Numbered from the stretch's first letter, positions 36,773 to 46,760 are shown. The stretch is DNA of 64,000 bases from Lachnospiraceae bacterium (GCA_017467805.1 JAFUKJ010000048.1:17257-81256), one strand, 5' to 3'. Translations and numbers: made by a program. Notes: a model not told the origin generated them from the sequence alone.

Positions 36773-37939
36773 CTAATAGAAAATATGTCCACCGATACTG
36801 ATACCTGTTAGTCCTGGCTTTGGCGTTCTGAAGAAAAGACACTGACCTACATTCGTAACTCCTGCCATCGCTTCATCAGCCGCTTTGTAGCACTTAGCCG
36901 TCGCTTTATTTACCGCCAGTGCTGCTGCCAGACGACCACTCTTTACTGGAGAAAACTGATTCTTCTGATAAATAACGCCAGCTATGGTATCTGGAAATTT
37001 CGAGCTTAGTACACGGTTCATAACTACCGCTCCTACCGCCACCTGACCCTCATAAGGCTCTCCACCAGCCTCACAGTAAATCAGATTTGCCAATAAGTAT
37101 CTGTCACCTTCCGCAAAAACAACCTCAGATACATCTCTCCATGCAGACATAGCTGCCAGCTTTGAAAGCGCAAGCTCTTCCTCATACTGCTTCTGCAATG
37201 CCGCAATGTCTTCCTCCTGCTCGTCCAACATAGCTTCATAATCTGCAATTGCTTTCTCAGCATCTGCTATCTGACTCTCATACTTTGCCACACTCTTTGA
37301 TGTATCAGATACCAATACAGATACCCTTGCCTGTTCATCTACTGCTGCCTGTTCCAAGCCTTCCAGTTCAAGCAATTCAGTATCTAATTGTGCTTTCGCC
37401 AAAGTAACCAGCTCTCTGGTCTCCTTATATTGACTGAGCATTTTCCTGTCATACTCATTAATACTTTCAATATATTCGCTTTTATTTAGAAAATCTCCAA
37501 AACTCTTCGCAGAAAAAATAAGCTCTAAATATGTACTTTCTCCAGCTTCATACATAAAGCGTATTCTTTCCTTCATAGCCTCATATTGTTCATTCTCTGT
37601 TTGAATCGCTTCCTCAAGCAGCTGCTGCGTATCCGCAATTTCCTGCTGTTTATCATCAATATCCGATTCAATCTGCTCCAAATTATCTCCAATCTGCAAC
37701 AGCTCATCATTAAGCGAGCTTAACTCTCCCAACAGAGAATTCTGTGTAATCTCCAGAGCTTCCTTCGCATCCTGTTGATTCCCCATAGCTTCTTCGGTCT
37801 TTTTCTTCTCCTCCTGTGCCTTCTGCAGCTTTTCCAAAGTGGTCTCTGCCTGCACCTGATAAGACGCTTTTGTAGAAACTGTAATTACCATCACAAGAAA
37901 CATAAGTACTGCAAGTACCTGTTTGATTGTTGACTTCAT
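36773..37939 (-). CDS. Secreted coiled-coil protein with SleB-type cell-wall hydrolase domain
   Basis: The 388-residue product has a signal peptide, a long coiled coil (about 30-250, Glu/Gln/Lys-rich, like CwlO/PcsB N-termini) and a C-terminal hydrolase_2 domain (Tyr-Cys-Glu-Ala-Gly-Gly-Glu-Pro-Tyr-Glu-Gly-Gln-Val-Ala-Val-Gly-Ala-Val-Val, then Asn-Gln-Phe-Ser-Pro) with the catalytic Glu. SleB-type enzymes cut peptidoglycan, in spores or during growth. The coiled coil suggests it is held by a membrane partner. It heads the group with PP2C and kinase, so phospho-control of wall hydrolysis is plausible. Confidence 0.88.
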   Translation of the reverse strand: MKSTIKQVLAVLMFLVMVITVSTKASYQVQAETTLEKLQKAQEEKKKTEEAMGNQQDAKEALEITQNSLLGELSSLNDELLQIGDNLEQIESDIDDKQQEIADTQQLLEEAIQTENEQYEAMKERIRFMYEAGESTYLELIFSAKSFGDFLNKSEYIESINEYDRKMLSQYKETRELVTLAKAQLDTELLELEGLEQAAVDEQARVSVLVSDTSKSVAKYESQIADAEKAIADYEAMLDEQEEDIAALQKQYEEELALSKLAAMSAWRDVSEVVFAEGDRYLLANLIYCEAGGEPYEGQVAVGAVVMNRVLSSKFPDTIAGVIYQKNQFSPVKSGRLAAALAVNKATAKCYKAADEAMAGVTNVGQCLFFRTPKPGLTGISIGGHIFY

Positions 37940-37972
37940 GCACTTCCTCCATTATCAGTATGTGTTCGCCTA

Positions 37973-38452
37973 CTATAATCCCATCTTAATCTCACGACCA
38001 GTTCTGCTGTACGGATAATATCTTACTCCAGCCGCATCCAGCATTCTCTTGGATGCACGAACCGACACACTATCCGCATATTTATCACAGTCATATACAA
38101 CGGTCTTAATACCTGCCTGAATGATTGCTTTTGCACATTCATTACATGGGAACAAAGACACATAAAGCTTTGCGCCCTCTAAGCTGCCTCCACGATAATT
38201 AAGTATTGCATTTAACTCGCTATGTGTTACATAAGGATACTTTGTATCAAACTCTTCCCCTTCCCTTTCCCAAGGAAAGTCATCATCATCAATTCCATTC
38301 GGGAACCCATTATACCCCATTGACAGGATTCTGTTTGTCTCACTGACAATACATGCTCCTACCTGTGTATTCGGGTCCTTTGAGCGCATTCCCGAAAGCT
38401 TTGCAACACCCATAAAATATTCATCCCAAGAAATATACTCCCGTCTCTTCAT
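37973..38452 (-). CDS. comEB: dCMP deaminase
   Basis: Converts dCMP to dUMP for thymidylate synthesis. The 159 residues carry the zinc site His-Ser-Glu-Leu-Asn-Ala and Pro-Cys-Asn-Glu-Cys-Ala-Lys, and the substrate motif Asn-Gly-Phe-Pro-Asn-Gly. It is related to ComEB by family; no competence genes are adjacent. The gene lies 62 bases after rpiB. Confidence 0.94.
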   Translation of the reverse strand: MKRREYISWDEYFMGVAKLSGMRSKDPNTQVGACIVSETNRILSMGYNGFPNGIDDDDFPWEREGEEFDTKYPYVTHSELNAILNYRGGSLEGAKLYVSLFPCNECAKAIIQAGIKTVVYDCDKYADSVSVRASKRMLDAAGVRYYPYSRTGREIKMGL

Positions 38453-38513
38453 ACGTCCCCCAATATTCTGCCTGAAATTCTGCCCACAAAAAACTCTTCG
38501 ATATTAAGAGGCT

Positions 38514-38948
38514 TTAGCCTTCGATTAAGTTGATTCTTCTCACGTGCTTCTCCTCACCTGAGAACTCTGTATTTAAAAATGTCTCTAAAATGCTCATTGC
38601 AAGTCCTTCTCCTACAATAGCAGCTCCCATAGCAAGTACATTTGCATCATTATGAAGTCTTGTCATCTTAGCTGAATGTGTATCTGCACAAAGTGCGCAA
38701 CGTACACCCTTTACCTTATTTGCTACCATAGAGATACCAATACCTGTTGTACAGATAACAATTCCTCTCTCGCACTCTCCGCTTGCTACTGCTTCTGCTG
38801 CTGCACGTCCAAAAATCGGATAATCGCAAGAATCCTTGCTATAGCATCCAAAATCCTTATATTCTAAACCATGCTCCTTTAAATAAGCAACTACCTTCTC
38901 CTTTAACTCAAATCCACCATGGTCACATCCAATTGCTATCATTTTCAT
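38514..38948 (-). CDS. rpiB: Ribose-5-phosphate isomerase B
   Basis: Interconverts ribose 5-phosphate and ribulose 5-phosphate. The 144 residues show Gly-Cys-Asp-His-Gly-Gly-Phe-Glu-Leu-Lys, Asp-Tyr-Pro, Cys-Thr-Thr-Gly-Ile-Gly-Ile-Ser-Met-Val-Ala-Asn-Lys and His-Asn-Asp-Ala-Asn-Val-Leu, all active-site features. It starts 6 bases after the threonylcarbamoyl-AMP synthase gene. Confidence 0.96.
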   Translation of the reverse strand: MKMIAIGCDHGGFELKEKVVAYLKEHGLEYKDFGCYSKDSCDYPIFGRAAAEAVASGECERGIVICTTGIGISMVANKVKGVRCALCADTHSAKMTRLHNDANVLAMGAAIVGEGLAMSILETFLNTEFSGEEKHVRRINLIEG

Positions 38949-38954
38949 ATCCTC

Positions 38955-40007
38955 CTAATTTAAAAAAATTATCTTATGACCTGCTGCCTTTAACAGTCGG
39001 TTCATGATTGCCTGTCCCTTTTCTCCTACATCGAAAGCCTCAGAATAAATAAACTCAACGCCTTCGTCATCAAACTCCCGAAGAAAAGTATATAACTGTC
39101 TTGCTATGGCATCTGCGTCTGCTCTGCTGCCCGCACACTTCACACAGTCCGCTTTGTACTGAGAAATGCTCTCCTGCGTTCCGATAATTCCTGTTCTCTT
39201 ACCCTGTGCGACATGCTCCTTACAAGCCTGATTAATATAAGAAACCACCTGCTCTGGCTCGCCCTCTACAATGACAAGCTCTCCCTTTGGCGCATAATGT
39301 CTATACTTCATTCCAGGTGCCTTTGGCTTGGCTGTACTATCTATATTAAGCAGTGCCACATCCATTTCTACAGGTCCAATAACCTTTGACAACATCTCTA
39401 ACGTAATAAATCCTGGACGCAGTATCATTGGAACTTCACCTGTCATATCCACAATCGTAGACTCCAGTCCAATTTCCACTCCATCTGCATCAATAATCAT
39501 ATCAATTCTGCCATCCATATCCTGAATCACATATTTAGCTGTAGTAGGGCTTGGCTTACCTGAAATATTCGCACTTGGCGCCGCCACATATCCGCCTGCT
39601 GCCCTGATAAATTCCCGTGCTACAGGATGACTAGGCATTCTGACTGCTACCGTATCCAGACCTCCTGTTGTCTGTAATGGAACAACTGACGACTTTTTCA
39701 TAATCATCGTAAGCGGTCCTGGCCAAAATTCTAAAGCTAACTTTTCTACACCCTCAGGAATCTCCTCCACTATATACCCCAACTGCTCCATATCCGCAAT
39801 ATGCACAATCAAAGGATTGTCTGAAGGTCTTCCCTTTGCAGCATATATCTTACGTGAAGACTCAGGATTCAGTGCATCACCACCAAGACCATATACAGTC
39901 TCTGTCGGAAAAGCTACCAAACCACCATCGCGAATCACTGCACCAGCCTGCGCCAAATCTTCAGTCGATATATGTTCGATATCCATTCGTAATATCTTCG
40001 TTTCCAT
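38955..40007 (-). CDS. ywlC: L-threonylcarbamoyladenylate synthase, Sua5/YwlC type
   Basis: Makes threonylcarbamoyl-AMP for the t6A base of ANN-decoding tRNAs. Of 350 residues, about 12-205 are the YrdC domain (Pro-Thr-Glu-Thr-Val-Tyr-Gly-Leu-Gly, Lys-Gly-Arg-Pro, Pro-Ser-Ala-Asn-Ile-Ser-Gly) and the rest the Sua5 domain with the linker Ala-Pro-Gly-Met-Lys-Tyr-Arg-His-Tyr-Ala-Pro. The gene is in the usual clostridial setting with rpiB and dCMP deaminase. Confidence 0.95.
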   Translation of the reverse strand: METKILRMDIEHISTEDLAQAGAVIRDGGLVAFPTETVYGLGGDALNPESSRKIYAAKGRPSDNPLIVHIADMEQLGYIVEEIPEGVEKLALEFWPGPLTMIMKKSSVVPLQTTGGLDTVAVRMPSHPVAREFIRAAGGYVAAPSANISGKPSPTTAKYVIQDMDGRIDMIIDADGVEIGLESTIVDMTGEVPMILRPGFITLEMLSKVIGPVEMDVALLNIDSTAKPKAPGMKYRHYAPKGELVIVEGEPEQVVSYINQACKEHVAQGKRTGIIGTQESISQYKADCVKCAGSRADADAIARQLYTFLREFDDEGVEFIYSEAFDVGEKGQAIMNRLLKAAGHKIIFLN

Positions 40008-40125
40008 TATAATTTCTATGCCTTTCTAACTACTGACATTCTAACTCAGTATTAGTATAGCACACTCGACATATTTCTGAAATCTTTTTCCGTCCAAACA
40101 CTTCTTTATTTTCATTCTATTGCAT

Positions 40126-40872
40126 ATGATTGTAAAAAACTCCTTGGAAAACATCGTGAATATCAAAGAATCTCAAGTTTTAAATTACACTATGACCTGC
40201 TTATTGATTCTATCCTTGCTGGTTGTTGCAAAGGAATCCTCCAATATTATTTCCGTATTTCATCTATTAGATACTACCCCTGCCAAATGTGTTGTCATTG
40301 ACGCAGGTCATGGCGGAATGGACCCTGGTAAAATTGGAACAAATGGTGCATTAGAAAAAGACATTAATCTTTCTATTGCAAAGAAGGTTAAGAAATATTT
40401 AGAACAGCAGGACGTTACCGTCATTATGACTCGAGAGGATGATGCAGGATTATATCAGGAAAGCTCATCAAACAAAAAAATGGAAGACCTGAATAACCGT
40501 ATTCAGATTATCGACTCCTCCAACGCCCAGCTGGCTGTCAGCATTCATCAAAACAGCTATACCTCCGAATCTGTTGAAGGAATTCAGGTATTCTACTATG
40601 ACGGCAGCACGAAGGGTAAATATGTCGCTGAGCTTATGCAGGGACAGCTTATTTTAGGCATGAAACCCAATAAGGAAAGAACCGCCAAGGCAGACGGCAG
40701 CTATTATCTTCTCAAGAACTCCTCAATTCCGATGATTATCGTGGAATGCGGCTTCTTATCCAATCCCACGGAAGCTAATCTGTTAACTCAGGAGGATTAT
40801 CAGGAAAAAATGGCTTGGAACATATCCCTTGGTATTCTGAAATATCTAAATAAAGACAATAATATTTCTTAA
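40126..40872 (+). CDS. N-acetylmuramoyl-L-alanine amidase (CwlD-like)
   Basis: Zinc amidase that cuts the stem peptide from MurNAc. A hydrophobic anchor (about 24-40) precedes the amidase_3 domain: Asp-Ala-Gly-His-Gly-Gly-Met-Asp-Pro-Gly, a Glu ligand in Leu-Glu-Lys-Asp-Ile-Asn, Ser-Ile-His-Gln-Asn-Ser, and Val-Glu-Cys-Gly-Phe-Leu-Ser-Asn. Length of about 249 fits CwlD, which makes muramic lactam in spore cortex. The start is uncertain: ATG 40126 has no clear ribosome-binding site, and GTG 40156 or ATG 40192 are possible. Confidence 0.88.
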   Translation: MIVKNSLENIVNIKESQVLNYTMTCLLILSLLVVAKESSNIISVFHLLDTTPAKCVVIDAGHGGMDPGKIGTNGALEKDINLSIAKKVKKYLEQQDVTVIMTREDDAGLYQESSSNKKMEDLNNRIQIIDSSNAQLAVSIHQNSYTSESVEGIQVFYYDGSTKGKYVAELMQGQLILGMKPNKERTAKADGSYYLLKNSSIPMIIVECGFLSNPTEANLLTQEDYQEKMAWNISLGILKYLNKDNNIS

Positions 40873-40875
40873 CAA

Positions 40876-40909
40876 AAAGCATGTGCTTTCCAAAGATTGC
40901 ACATGCTTT
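40876..40909. terminator. Bidirectional terminator between convergent genes
   Basis: AAAGCATGTGC and GCACATGCTTT form an 11-bp perfect stem between the plus-strand amidase and the minus-strand GH18 gene. Confidence 0.8.
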
Positions 40910-40934
40910 CCTTACATATATTATATTCGTATGA

Positions 40935-42653
40935 TTACATGGATCCATCAACATACTGTCCGATTACTTCCCAAATGTCTGTATCCTCGATACCAAGCTT
41001 CCACGCCGCTACTCCTGCAATATCCTGCGCCTGCATAACCTGTAGCTTAACCTTAATCGACTCTTCATCCTCAAGCCAGCACTGATATACATTGCCATCC
41101 TTTTCTAATTCCACATAGCTCTGGCAATATTCATCAAGCCACATTGGTGTCGCGCCTGAATTCTCTACCCACTCATCCTGATTCTCCATCGTAAGAGTAG
41201 ATACATTCAGACCTTCGCTTCCGCTTTCCCATACCTTTGTATAGAACGGTATCGCATTAATAATCTTATTAGCAGGTACACTTTCCTTCGTCTTAATGAT
41301 TCCATTCTCCACATAATCAATAGAAGCATTAGAACCTGCAACACCACCGCCTGCATAATGCTCATCATAACCCATAATGACCACATAGTCTACAACAAGC
41401 CCCTGCTCCTTGCGGTTATAATGTGCCGTATACTCTGTAGGAACATAATTATCTACAGATAATACAACGCCGCGCTTTCTTGTCTCTATAGACAATTCTC
41501 TCAAAAACTGTATAAAATGAGTACCTGCATTGCTCTTTACCTGTTCAAAGTCAATATTGATACCATCCAAATCATAGGTATCCACCTGAGCCATCAAGCC
41601 ATCAATCAAACGCTCTCGATTTGCGGAAGAAGACAGTAACTCGTAAAAGTCAATATCAACGCCATATAAAGACTTACTATCAACATCTGTAATCAATGCC
41701 CATACCTCAACACCATTCTCATGTGCATTGGTAACATACGCTTCACTTGCAATACTTGTAAAATTACCTTCATTATCACTTAATCGGAACCATGTTGGAG
41801 CAATTACATTAACGCCCTTTGTATTCTTCAAAAGCTTAGACGGCTTTCCATTAGAATCCACGTCAAACACCTGATGGAATACCATATTAATCGTTCCATC
41901 CTTCTGGATGCTGTTAATCACAACCTCCATCGCATCTGTTACAGGCTCCTGCTCTACTAACGAAGCACTTGCCAGCTGCTTATTCTCTACATAACCAATA
42001 AAGCCTGTCTGTGTCTTTACCTTAGTCCAGGTCTCCATCTCTTCTAAGACAATGACCTTATCTCCTGCTGACACATCCGTAAGAATCGCACTCTTAATAC
42101 CACCCTTAATTCTTACACTGGTATCCTCTGTAACCTTAGCTTCATTTACCATGCCCCACTCTGTATACACCTGCATATGCATCGGGTCTCCATACAGATT
42201 ATAGCTCATATTCACATATTTTTTAATGTAATCAGCTGCGATATATAATGTATCGCCCTCATAAAGCGCCGCCTTATATTCCAAAGAATTACCTATATCT
42301 GAAACATAAATAACATCACTTTCATCACCGATTTGTATTCGAATTACATCATCCGCTGTTGTAAATAAAAGAAGCTTCTCCTCTTCACTTACATAAAAAC
42401 GGTCTGTAAAATATTTATCAACCGTAGCAAAATCAAAATAAACCGTGCTGCCTATCAGCTTTGCCTTCTCTTCAATAATCTCATCCTGCATTATAATCGC
42501 AATCTCATCCTCTGCAGTCACACCAAAATAGACATTCAAATCTGCTCTTTCCTTAGAATAAGAGTATTTCTCTACAATCTTTCCTCCAAACGCAACTGCC
42601 CCTATAATAACAATAAGAACGATTGCAACAAGTACCGGAATAATTTTCTTCAT
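40935..42653 (-). CDS. Anchored SH3-GH18 protein (YaaH-like)
   Basis: The 572-residue product has an N-terminal signal anchor, a region like copper-amine-oxidase N-domains (about 35-170), an SH3-type domain (about 175-235) and a GH18 barrel with Asp-Gly-Ile-Asn-Ile-Asp-Phe-Glu containing the catalytic Glu. Such proteins are spore or cell-wall glycosidases of the YaaH/YdhD kind. ATG 42651-42653 has GGGAGGTGG at good distance; five codons upstream are excluded. It converges with the amidase gene. Confidence 0.88.
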   Translation of the reverse strand: MKKIIPVLVAIVLIVIIGAVAFGGKIVEKYSYSKERADLNVYFGVTAEDEIAIIMQDEIIEEKAKLIGSTVYFDFATVDKYFTDRFYVSEEEKLLLFTTADDVIRIQIGDESDVIYVSDIGNSLEYKAALYEGDTLYIAADYIKKYVNMSYNLYGDPMHMQVYTEWGMVNEAKVTEDTSVRIKGGIKSAILTDVSAGDKVIVLEEMETWTKVKTQTGFIGYVENKQLASASLVEQEPVTDAMEVVINSIQKDGTINMVFHQVFDVDSNGKPSKLLKNTKGVNVIAPTWFRLSDNEGNFTSIASEAYVTNAHENGVEVWALITDVDSKSLYGVDIDFYELLSSSANRERLIDGLMAQVDTYDLDGINIDFEQVKSNAGTHFIQFLRELSIETRKRGVVLSVDNYVPTEYTAHYNRKEQGLVVDYVVIMGYDEHYAGGGVAGSNASIDYVENGIIKTKESVPANKIINAIPFYTKVWESGSEGLNVSTLTMENQDEWVENSGATPMWLDEYCQSYVELEKDGNVYQCWLEDEESIKVKLQVMQAQDIAGVAAWKLGIEDTDIWEVIGQYVDGSM

Positions 42654-43243
42654 TCGGCCACCTCCCAATCGTTCTCATTATAGCAAAAGTTTAATTTTAA
42701 GTCATTACCAATTTGTTGTTAATTCGTAATAATTCTTTCTTTTTGGACAGCCTCATCCTATTTTCTTATGCATATGATAAGATATGACCTGTATATAGCT
42801 TTATATTTCAGTATTCCATTGTATAGAGGGGCATCTATCAGGATAAACTTATTATAAACTACATATCTTCATATAATAATAGGAAGAAACTATCCTTTCA
42901 GCCTTCCATGGCTTTTTGCCAAAAGGATGTGATATATATATTTTTTATAAAAATGTCAGAACATGTACCTTTTATCAAAAAAATGTTGTATAATGGATAT
43001 ATAAACTTGAAAAGTTTGGAAAAATAATGTTTCCACAAAGCACATAAGCTAATAAGACTACTACTTAATCAATGGGAATTCCATTTCTTGATGTAGAATT
43101 GAAATAAATTTAGAAATTCTTAGAATTTATTCGAACTGTTATTACCTTAAAGTACTCAATCTCAAATCCTCCTTTCTGTACGGATTTGCTGGCTGACATC
43201 TTACAAATGCATTTTTAGCATGTGCTTAAAAATTATGCAACTC

Positions 43244-43275
43244 GAAATGTAAAAAATGGGTAATTTTTACATTTC
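43244..43275 (+). promoter_or_regulatory. 12-bp perfect hairpin upstream of mecA
   Basis: GAAATGTAAAAA and TTTTTACATTTC form perfect arms around an eight-base loop. It lies just upstream of the promoter-like sequence, so it may be an operator or end of an upstream RNA. Confidence 0.4.
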
Positions 43276-43289
43276 AAAATGCAGTACTA

Positions 43290-43316
43290 TTGACTTGACA
43301 CCCTCAACAGTATAAT
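43290..43316 (+). promoter_or_regulatory. Promoter-like sequence for mecA
   Basis: TTGACT, 15 bases, TATAAT, about 80 bases before the mecA start. The spacer is shorter than the ideal 17, so it is a candidate only. Confidence 0.45.
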
Positions 43317-43396
43317 ATATGTTGAAAGAGTTTTAACCGATATATATAATAGATTAATAGTCTGTGATACTTGATTATAGAAGAGGAAGTGATATT

Positions 43397-44179
43397 ATGA
43401 AAATCGAAAAAGTAAATGATCATCAGATTCGTTGTACTCTTACAAAGGCAGACCTTGCCGATCGTGAATTAAAGATAAGTGAACTTGCATACGGAACAGA
43501 GAAAGCTAAAAGTCTTTTCCGTGATATGATGCAGCAGGCATCTTTCGAATTTGGTTTTGATGCCGAAGATATCCCTTTAATGATAGAAGCTATTCCATTA
43601 AACTCAGAATGTATCGTACTTGTTATAACCAAGGTAGAGGACCCTGAAGAATTAGACACCAGATTTTCTAAGTTTGCCCCATCAGTACATGATGATGCAG
43701 ATGACAGTGATAACAACGGTTTGGACAGTATGCTCCAGAGCTTATCTGAAGGTGCCGATGAAGTATTAGATTTATTCAAAAAGATTCACGACACTGCTCT
43801 TGATAGCAAGGCAAAGGATATTGCCCCTATGCCAAGCACTAAGAAGCCTGTTGCAGTTAAGTCTGATTCTGCTAAGTCTTCTGTAGAATTAACGAGAATT
43901 TTCTCCTTTAATTCACTTAATGAGGTTACAAGACTTGCTCATATGCTGGTAAATCATTATGATGGAGCTAATTCTTTATATAAGAACGAAAAGTCCTCCA
44001 CATATATGCTGGTTGTTACACAGTCGGCACATACACCAGAGGAGTTTAATAAGATATGCAACATGCTCTCTGAGTACGGAAGTCCTGAGAAATATGTTGC
44101 TGCAAGCGAAGCATATATGGAAGAGCATTTTGAGCCTATCATCAAGGACAAAGCAATTCAGTCACTTGCATTAATTTAA
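43397..44179 (+). CDS. mecA: Adaptor protein MecA
   Basis: Adaptor that brings substrates to ClpC/ClpP in low-GC Gram-positives. The 260 residues start Met-Lys-Ile-Glu-Lys-Val-Asn and contain Asp-Leu-Ala-Asp-Arg-Glu-Leu-Lys-Ile-Ser-Glu-Leu-Ala-Tyr-Gly; an acidic, Ser-rich middle links to the C-terminal ClpC-binding half (Phe-Ser-Phe-Asn-Ser-Leu-Asn-Glu-Val). ATG 43397 has GAGGAAG 7 bases before; an earlier GTG is rejected. ClpC is not in the window. Confidence 0.9.
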   Translation: MKIEKVNDHQIRCTLTKADLADRELKISELAYGTEKAKSLFRDMMQQASFEFGFDAEDIPLMIEAIPLNSECIVLVITKVEDPEELDTRFSKFAPSVHDDADDSDNNGLDSMLQSLSEGADEVLDLFKKIHDTALDSKAKDIAPMPSTKKPVAVKSDSAKSSVELTRIFSFNSLNEVTRLAHMLVNHYDGANSLYKNEKSSTYMLVVTQSAHTPEEFNKICNMLSEYGSPEKYVAASEAYMEEHFEPIIKDKAIQSLALI

Positions 44180-44211
44180 TTTGGATAACATTTTATATTT
44201 AAAAAATAAAA

Positions 44212-44235
44212 AACCGAAAGCAAACGCTTTCGGTT
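44212..44235. terminator. Bidirectional terminator between mecA and DUF1858 gene
   Basis: AACCGAAAGC and GCTTTCGGTT form a 10-bp perfect stem with flanking A and T runs, between convergent genes. Confidence 0.88.
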
Positions 44236-44249
44236 CTTTATTTTTTAAT

Positions 44250-44444
44250 TTACGCTAAAGCTTCAAGCTTTGACATAAGGTCGTTGATGTCCATTCCATG
44301 AACCATAGCAGCCTCTTCTAAGCTCTCACCCTGTGCTGAAGGACAGCCAAGGCAATGCATACCTGCTTCCATAAGAACTGCAGCAGCTTCTGGCTTAGTT
44401 CTAAGAATCTCTCCAATTGTCATTTCCTTTGTTAATGTAGCCAT
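44250..44444 (-). CDS. DUF1858 small redox protein
   Basis: The 64-residue protein fits DUF1858, often linked with hybrid-cluster proteins: Met-Thr-Ile-Gly-Glu-Ile-Leu at the start and a Cys-Leu-Gly-Cys motif that could form a redox disulfide. GGAGG precedes its ATG. It is divergent from the pyruvate formate-lyase genes and might act in the same oxygen-sensitive metabolism, but that is only positional. Confidence 0.85.
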   Translation of the reverse strand: MATLTKEMTIGEILRTKPEAAAVLMEAGMHCLGCPSAQGESLEEAAMVHGMDINDLMSKLEALA

Positions 44445-44578
44445 TAGATAATCCTCCTTTTTTAGATATCCTTATCTACTATAATACTTTCACATTCCGA
44501 AAGCAAGTATTCGTTTATTTTTCACAAATTTTTTACAGTTTATTGTCGTCTGTACACAAAAAAGTACATCCTAAAGTG

Positions 44579-44608
44579 TTGACGTGTATACAAGGTAAAG
44601 GCTATAAT
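44579..44608 (+). promoter_or_regulatory. Strong promoter of the pyruvate formate-lyase genes
   Basis: TTGACG, 18 bases, TATAAT, 112 bases upstream of the start. An imperfect palindrome TGTAC-N8-GTACA lies just before it at 44551-44568 and could bind a redox regulator. Confidence 0.75.
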
Positions 44609-44720
44609 ACACTTACGGAATGTTCATGGCATAATGTCAGTCTATTTATATAACATTCTCATTCGGTAACTAGCGGCTTTAGCCGTATATCATTTTAAAT
44701 TTTTTTAGGAGGCTTTGCAA

Positions 44721-46760
44721 ATGAAACCAGAATGGAAAGATTTTGTAGGTGGCAAATGGGAATCAGAAATCAACGTACGTGATTTCATTCAGAAGAACTT
44801 CACTCCATATGATGGAGATGAGTCATTCTTAGCTGGTCCTACACAGAACACAAAGGATTTATGGAACATGGTTCTTGATCTTCAGAAGCAGGAGAGAGAA
44901 GCAGGCGGTGTACTTGATATGGACACTAAGGTTGTTTCTACTATCGTTTCTCACGGACCAGGATACCTTGACAAGAGCAAGGAGACAATCGTTGGATTCC
45001 AGACAGATAAGCCTTTCAAGCGTTCATTACAGCCATACGGCGGTATCAGAATGGCAGAGAAAGCTTGTTCAGACAATGGATATGAAGTAGATCCAGAGAT
45101 TAGTGAGTTCTTCTCTACACACAGAAAGACACACAACGCTGGATGTTTCGATGCATACAATGATGAGATGAGAGCTTGCCGTTCTTCACACATCATCACA
45201 GGTCTTCCAGATGCTTACGGACGTGGACGTATCATCGGTGACTACAGACGTGTTGCTTTATACGGTATTGACAGACTTATCGAGGATAAGCTTGCACAGA
45301 AGGATTCTACAGGAAAGGTTATGACAGATGATGTTATCCGCCTTCGTGAAGAGATTTCTGAGCAGATCGTTGCTCTTAAGCAGATGAAGGTTATGGCAGC
45401 TTCTTATGGTTGCGATATCTCTAAGCCAGCTTCTAACGTTCAGGAAGCTATTCAGGCTACTTACTTTGGTTATTTATCAGCAGTTAAGGAGCAGAACGGT
45501 GCTGCTATGTCATTAGGACGTACATCTACATTCCTTGATTGCTACGCTCAGAGAGACTTAAAGAACGGAACATTTACAGAGGAGCAGATTCAGGAGTTCG
45601 TAGACCACTTCATCATGAAGTTACGTTGCATCAAGTTTGCTCGTACACCTGAGTACAACCAGATCTTCGCTGGTGACCCAGTATGGGTAACAGAGTCATT
45701 AGGTGGTGTTGGTGTTGACGGACGTCCATTAGTAACAAAGATGTCATTCCGTTACTTAAATACATTATCAAACTTAGGCGCTTCTCCAGAGCCAAACTTA
45801 ACAGTTCTTTGGTCTCCAAGACTTCCAGAAGCTTGGAAGAAGTACTGTGCTAAGATGTCTATCGAGTCATCTTCTATCCAGTACGAGAACGATGAAATCA
45901 TGAGAGTTGATCATGGTGATGATTACGCTATCGCTTGTTGTGTATCTTCAATGGTAGTTGGTAAGGAAATGCAGTTCTTCGGAGCACGTGCTAACCTTGC
46001 TAAGTGCTTACTTTACGCTTTAAACGGTGGTGTTGATGAGGTTACTAAGAAGCAGGTTGGTCCTAAGTACCGCGCTGTTGAAGGTGACGTTCTTGATTAC
46101 GATGATGTTATGAGCAAGTTCACAGACATGATCGAGTGGCAGGCAGGTGTATATGTTAATACTCTTAACATTATCCACTACATGCATGACAAGTACTGCT
46201 ACGAGAGAGCAGAGATGGCTCTTCATGATAGAGATGTTAAGCGTTACTTCGCTACAGGTGTTGCTGGACTTTCTATCTGTGCTGACTCATTATCAGCTAT
46301 TAAGTATGCTAAGGTTGAGGTTGTTCGTGACGAAGACGGTATCATCGTTGACTTCAAGACAACTGGCGAGTTCCCTAAGTATGGTAACGACGATGACCGT
46401 GTAGACTTAATCGCTCAGGAGCTTGTTACAAAGTTCATGACAGCTGTAAGAAGACATCATACTTATAGAAACGGTATCCCTACAACATCTATCCTTACTA
46501 TTACTTCAAACGTAACATATGGTAAGGCAACAGGTAACACACCTGATGGACGTAAGAAGGGACAGCCATTCGCTCCAGGTGCTAACCCAATGCACGGACG
46601 TGATACTCATGGTGCTGTAGCTTCATTAGCTTCAGTTGCTAAGCTTCCATTCAAGGATGCTCAGGACGGTATCTCTAATACATTTACTGTTATCCCAAGC
46701 GCACTTGGTAAAGAAGCTAAGGTATTCTCAGGAGACCTTGAGATTGACTTAAACAAATAA
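44721..46760 (+). CDS. pflB: Pyruvate formate-lyase catalytic subunit lacking the glycyl-radical domain
   Basis: Splits pyruvate with CoA into acetyl-CoA and formate. The 679 residues follow Pfl closely, including Ile-Ala-Cys-Cys-Val-Ser with Cys406-Cys407 and Thr-Gly-Asn-Thr-Pro-Asp-Gly-Arg-Lys. The chain stops where E. coli Pfl continues into the C-terminal radical domain; the usual Arg-Val-Ser-Gly-Tyr is absent and is encoded separately at 47048-47290. AGGAGG precedes ATG 44721. Codons are of the highly expressed kind. The enzyme must form a complex with the free radical domain to work (inference). Confidence 0.95.
   Translation: MKPEWKDFVGGKWESEINVRDFIQKNFTPYDGDESFLAGPTQNTKDLWNMVLDLQKQEREAGGVLDMDTKVVSTIVSHGPGYLDKSKETIVGFQTDKPFKRSLQPYGGIRMAEKACSDNGYEVDPEISEFFSTHRKTHNAGCFDAYNDEMRACRSSHIITGLPDAYGRGRIIGDYRRVALYGIDRLIEDKLAQKDSTGKVMTDDVIRLREEISEQIVALKQMKVMAASYGCDISKPASNVQEAIQATYFGYLSAVKEQNGAAMSLGRTSTFLDCYAQRDLKNGTFTEEQIQEFVDHFIMKLRCIKFARTPEYNQIFAGDPVWVTESLGGVGVDGRPLVTKMSFRYLNTLSNLGASPEPNLTVLWSPRLPEAWKKYCAKMSIESSSIQYENDEIMRVDHGDDYAIACCVSSMVVGKEMQFFGARANLAKCLLYALNGGVDEVTKKQVGPKYRAVEGDVLDYDDVMSKFTDMIEWQAGVYVNTLNIIHYMHDKYCYERAEMALHDRDVKRYFATGVAGLSICADSLSAIKYAKVEVVRDEDGIIVDFKTTGEFPKYGNDDDRVDLIAQELVTKFMTAVRRHHTYRNGIPTTSILTITSNVTYGKATGNTPDGRKKGQPFAPGANPMHGRDTHGAVASLASVAKLPFKDAQDGISNTFTVIPSALGKEAKVFSGDLEIDLNK

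Larger units (their letters stand above)
42654..43396. other. Long AT-rich intergenic region before mecA
   Basis: About 740 bases between divergent genes with no convincing coding sequence. It holds a TATAAT-like box near 42990, palindromic stretches around 43100-43140, the perfect hairpin at 43244-43275 and a promoter-like pair at 43290-43316. A small RNA is possible but unproven. Confidence 0.5.
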
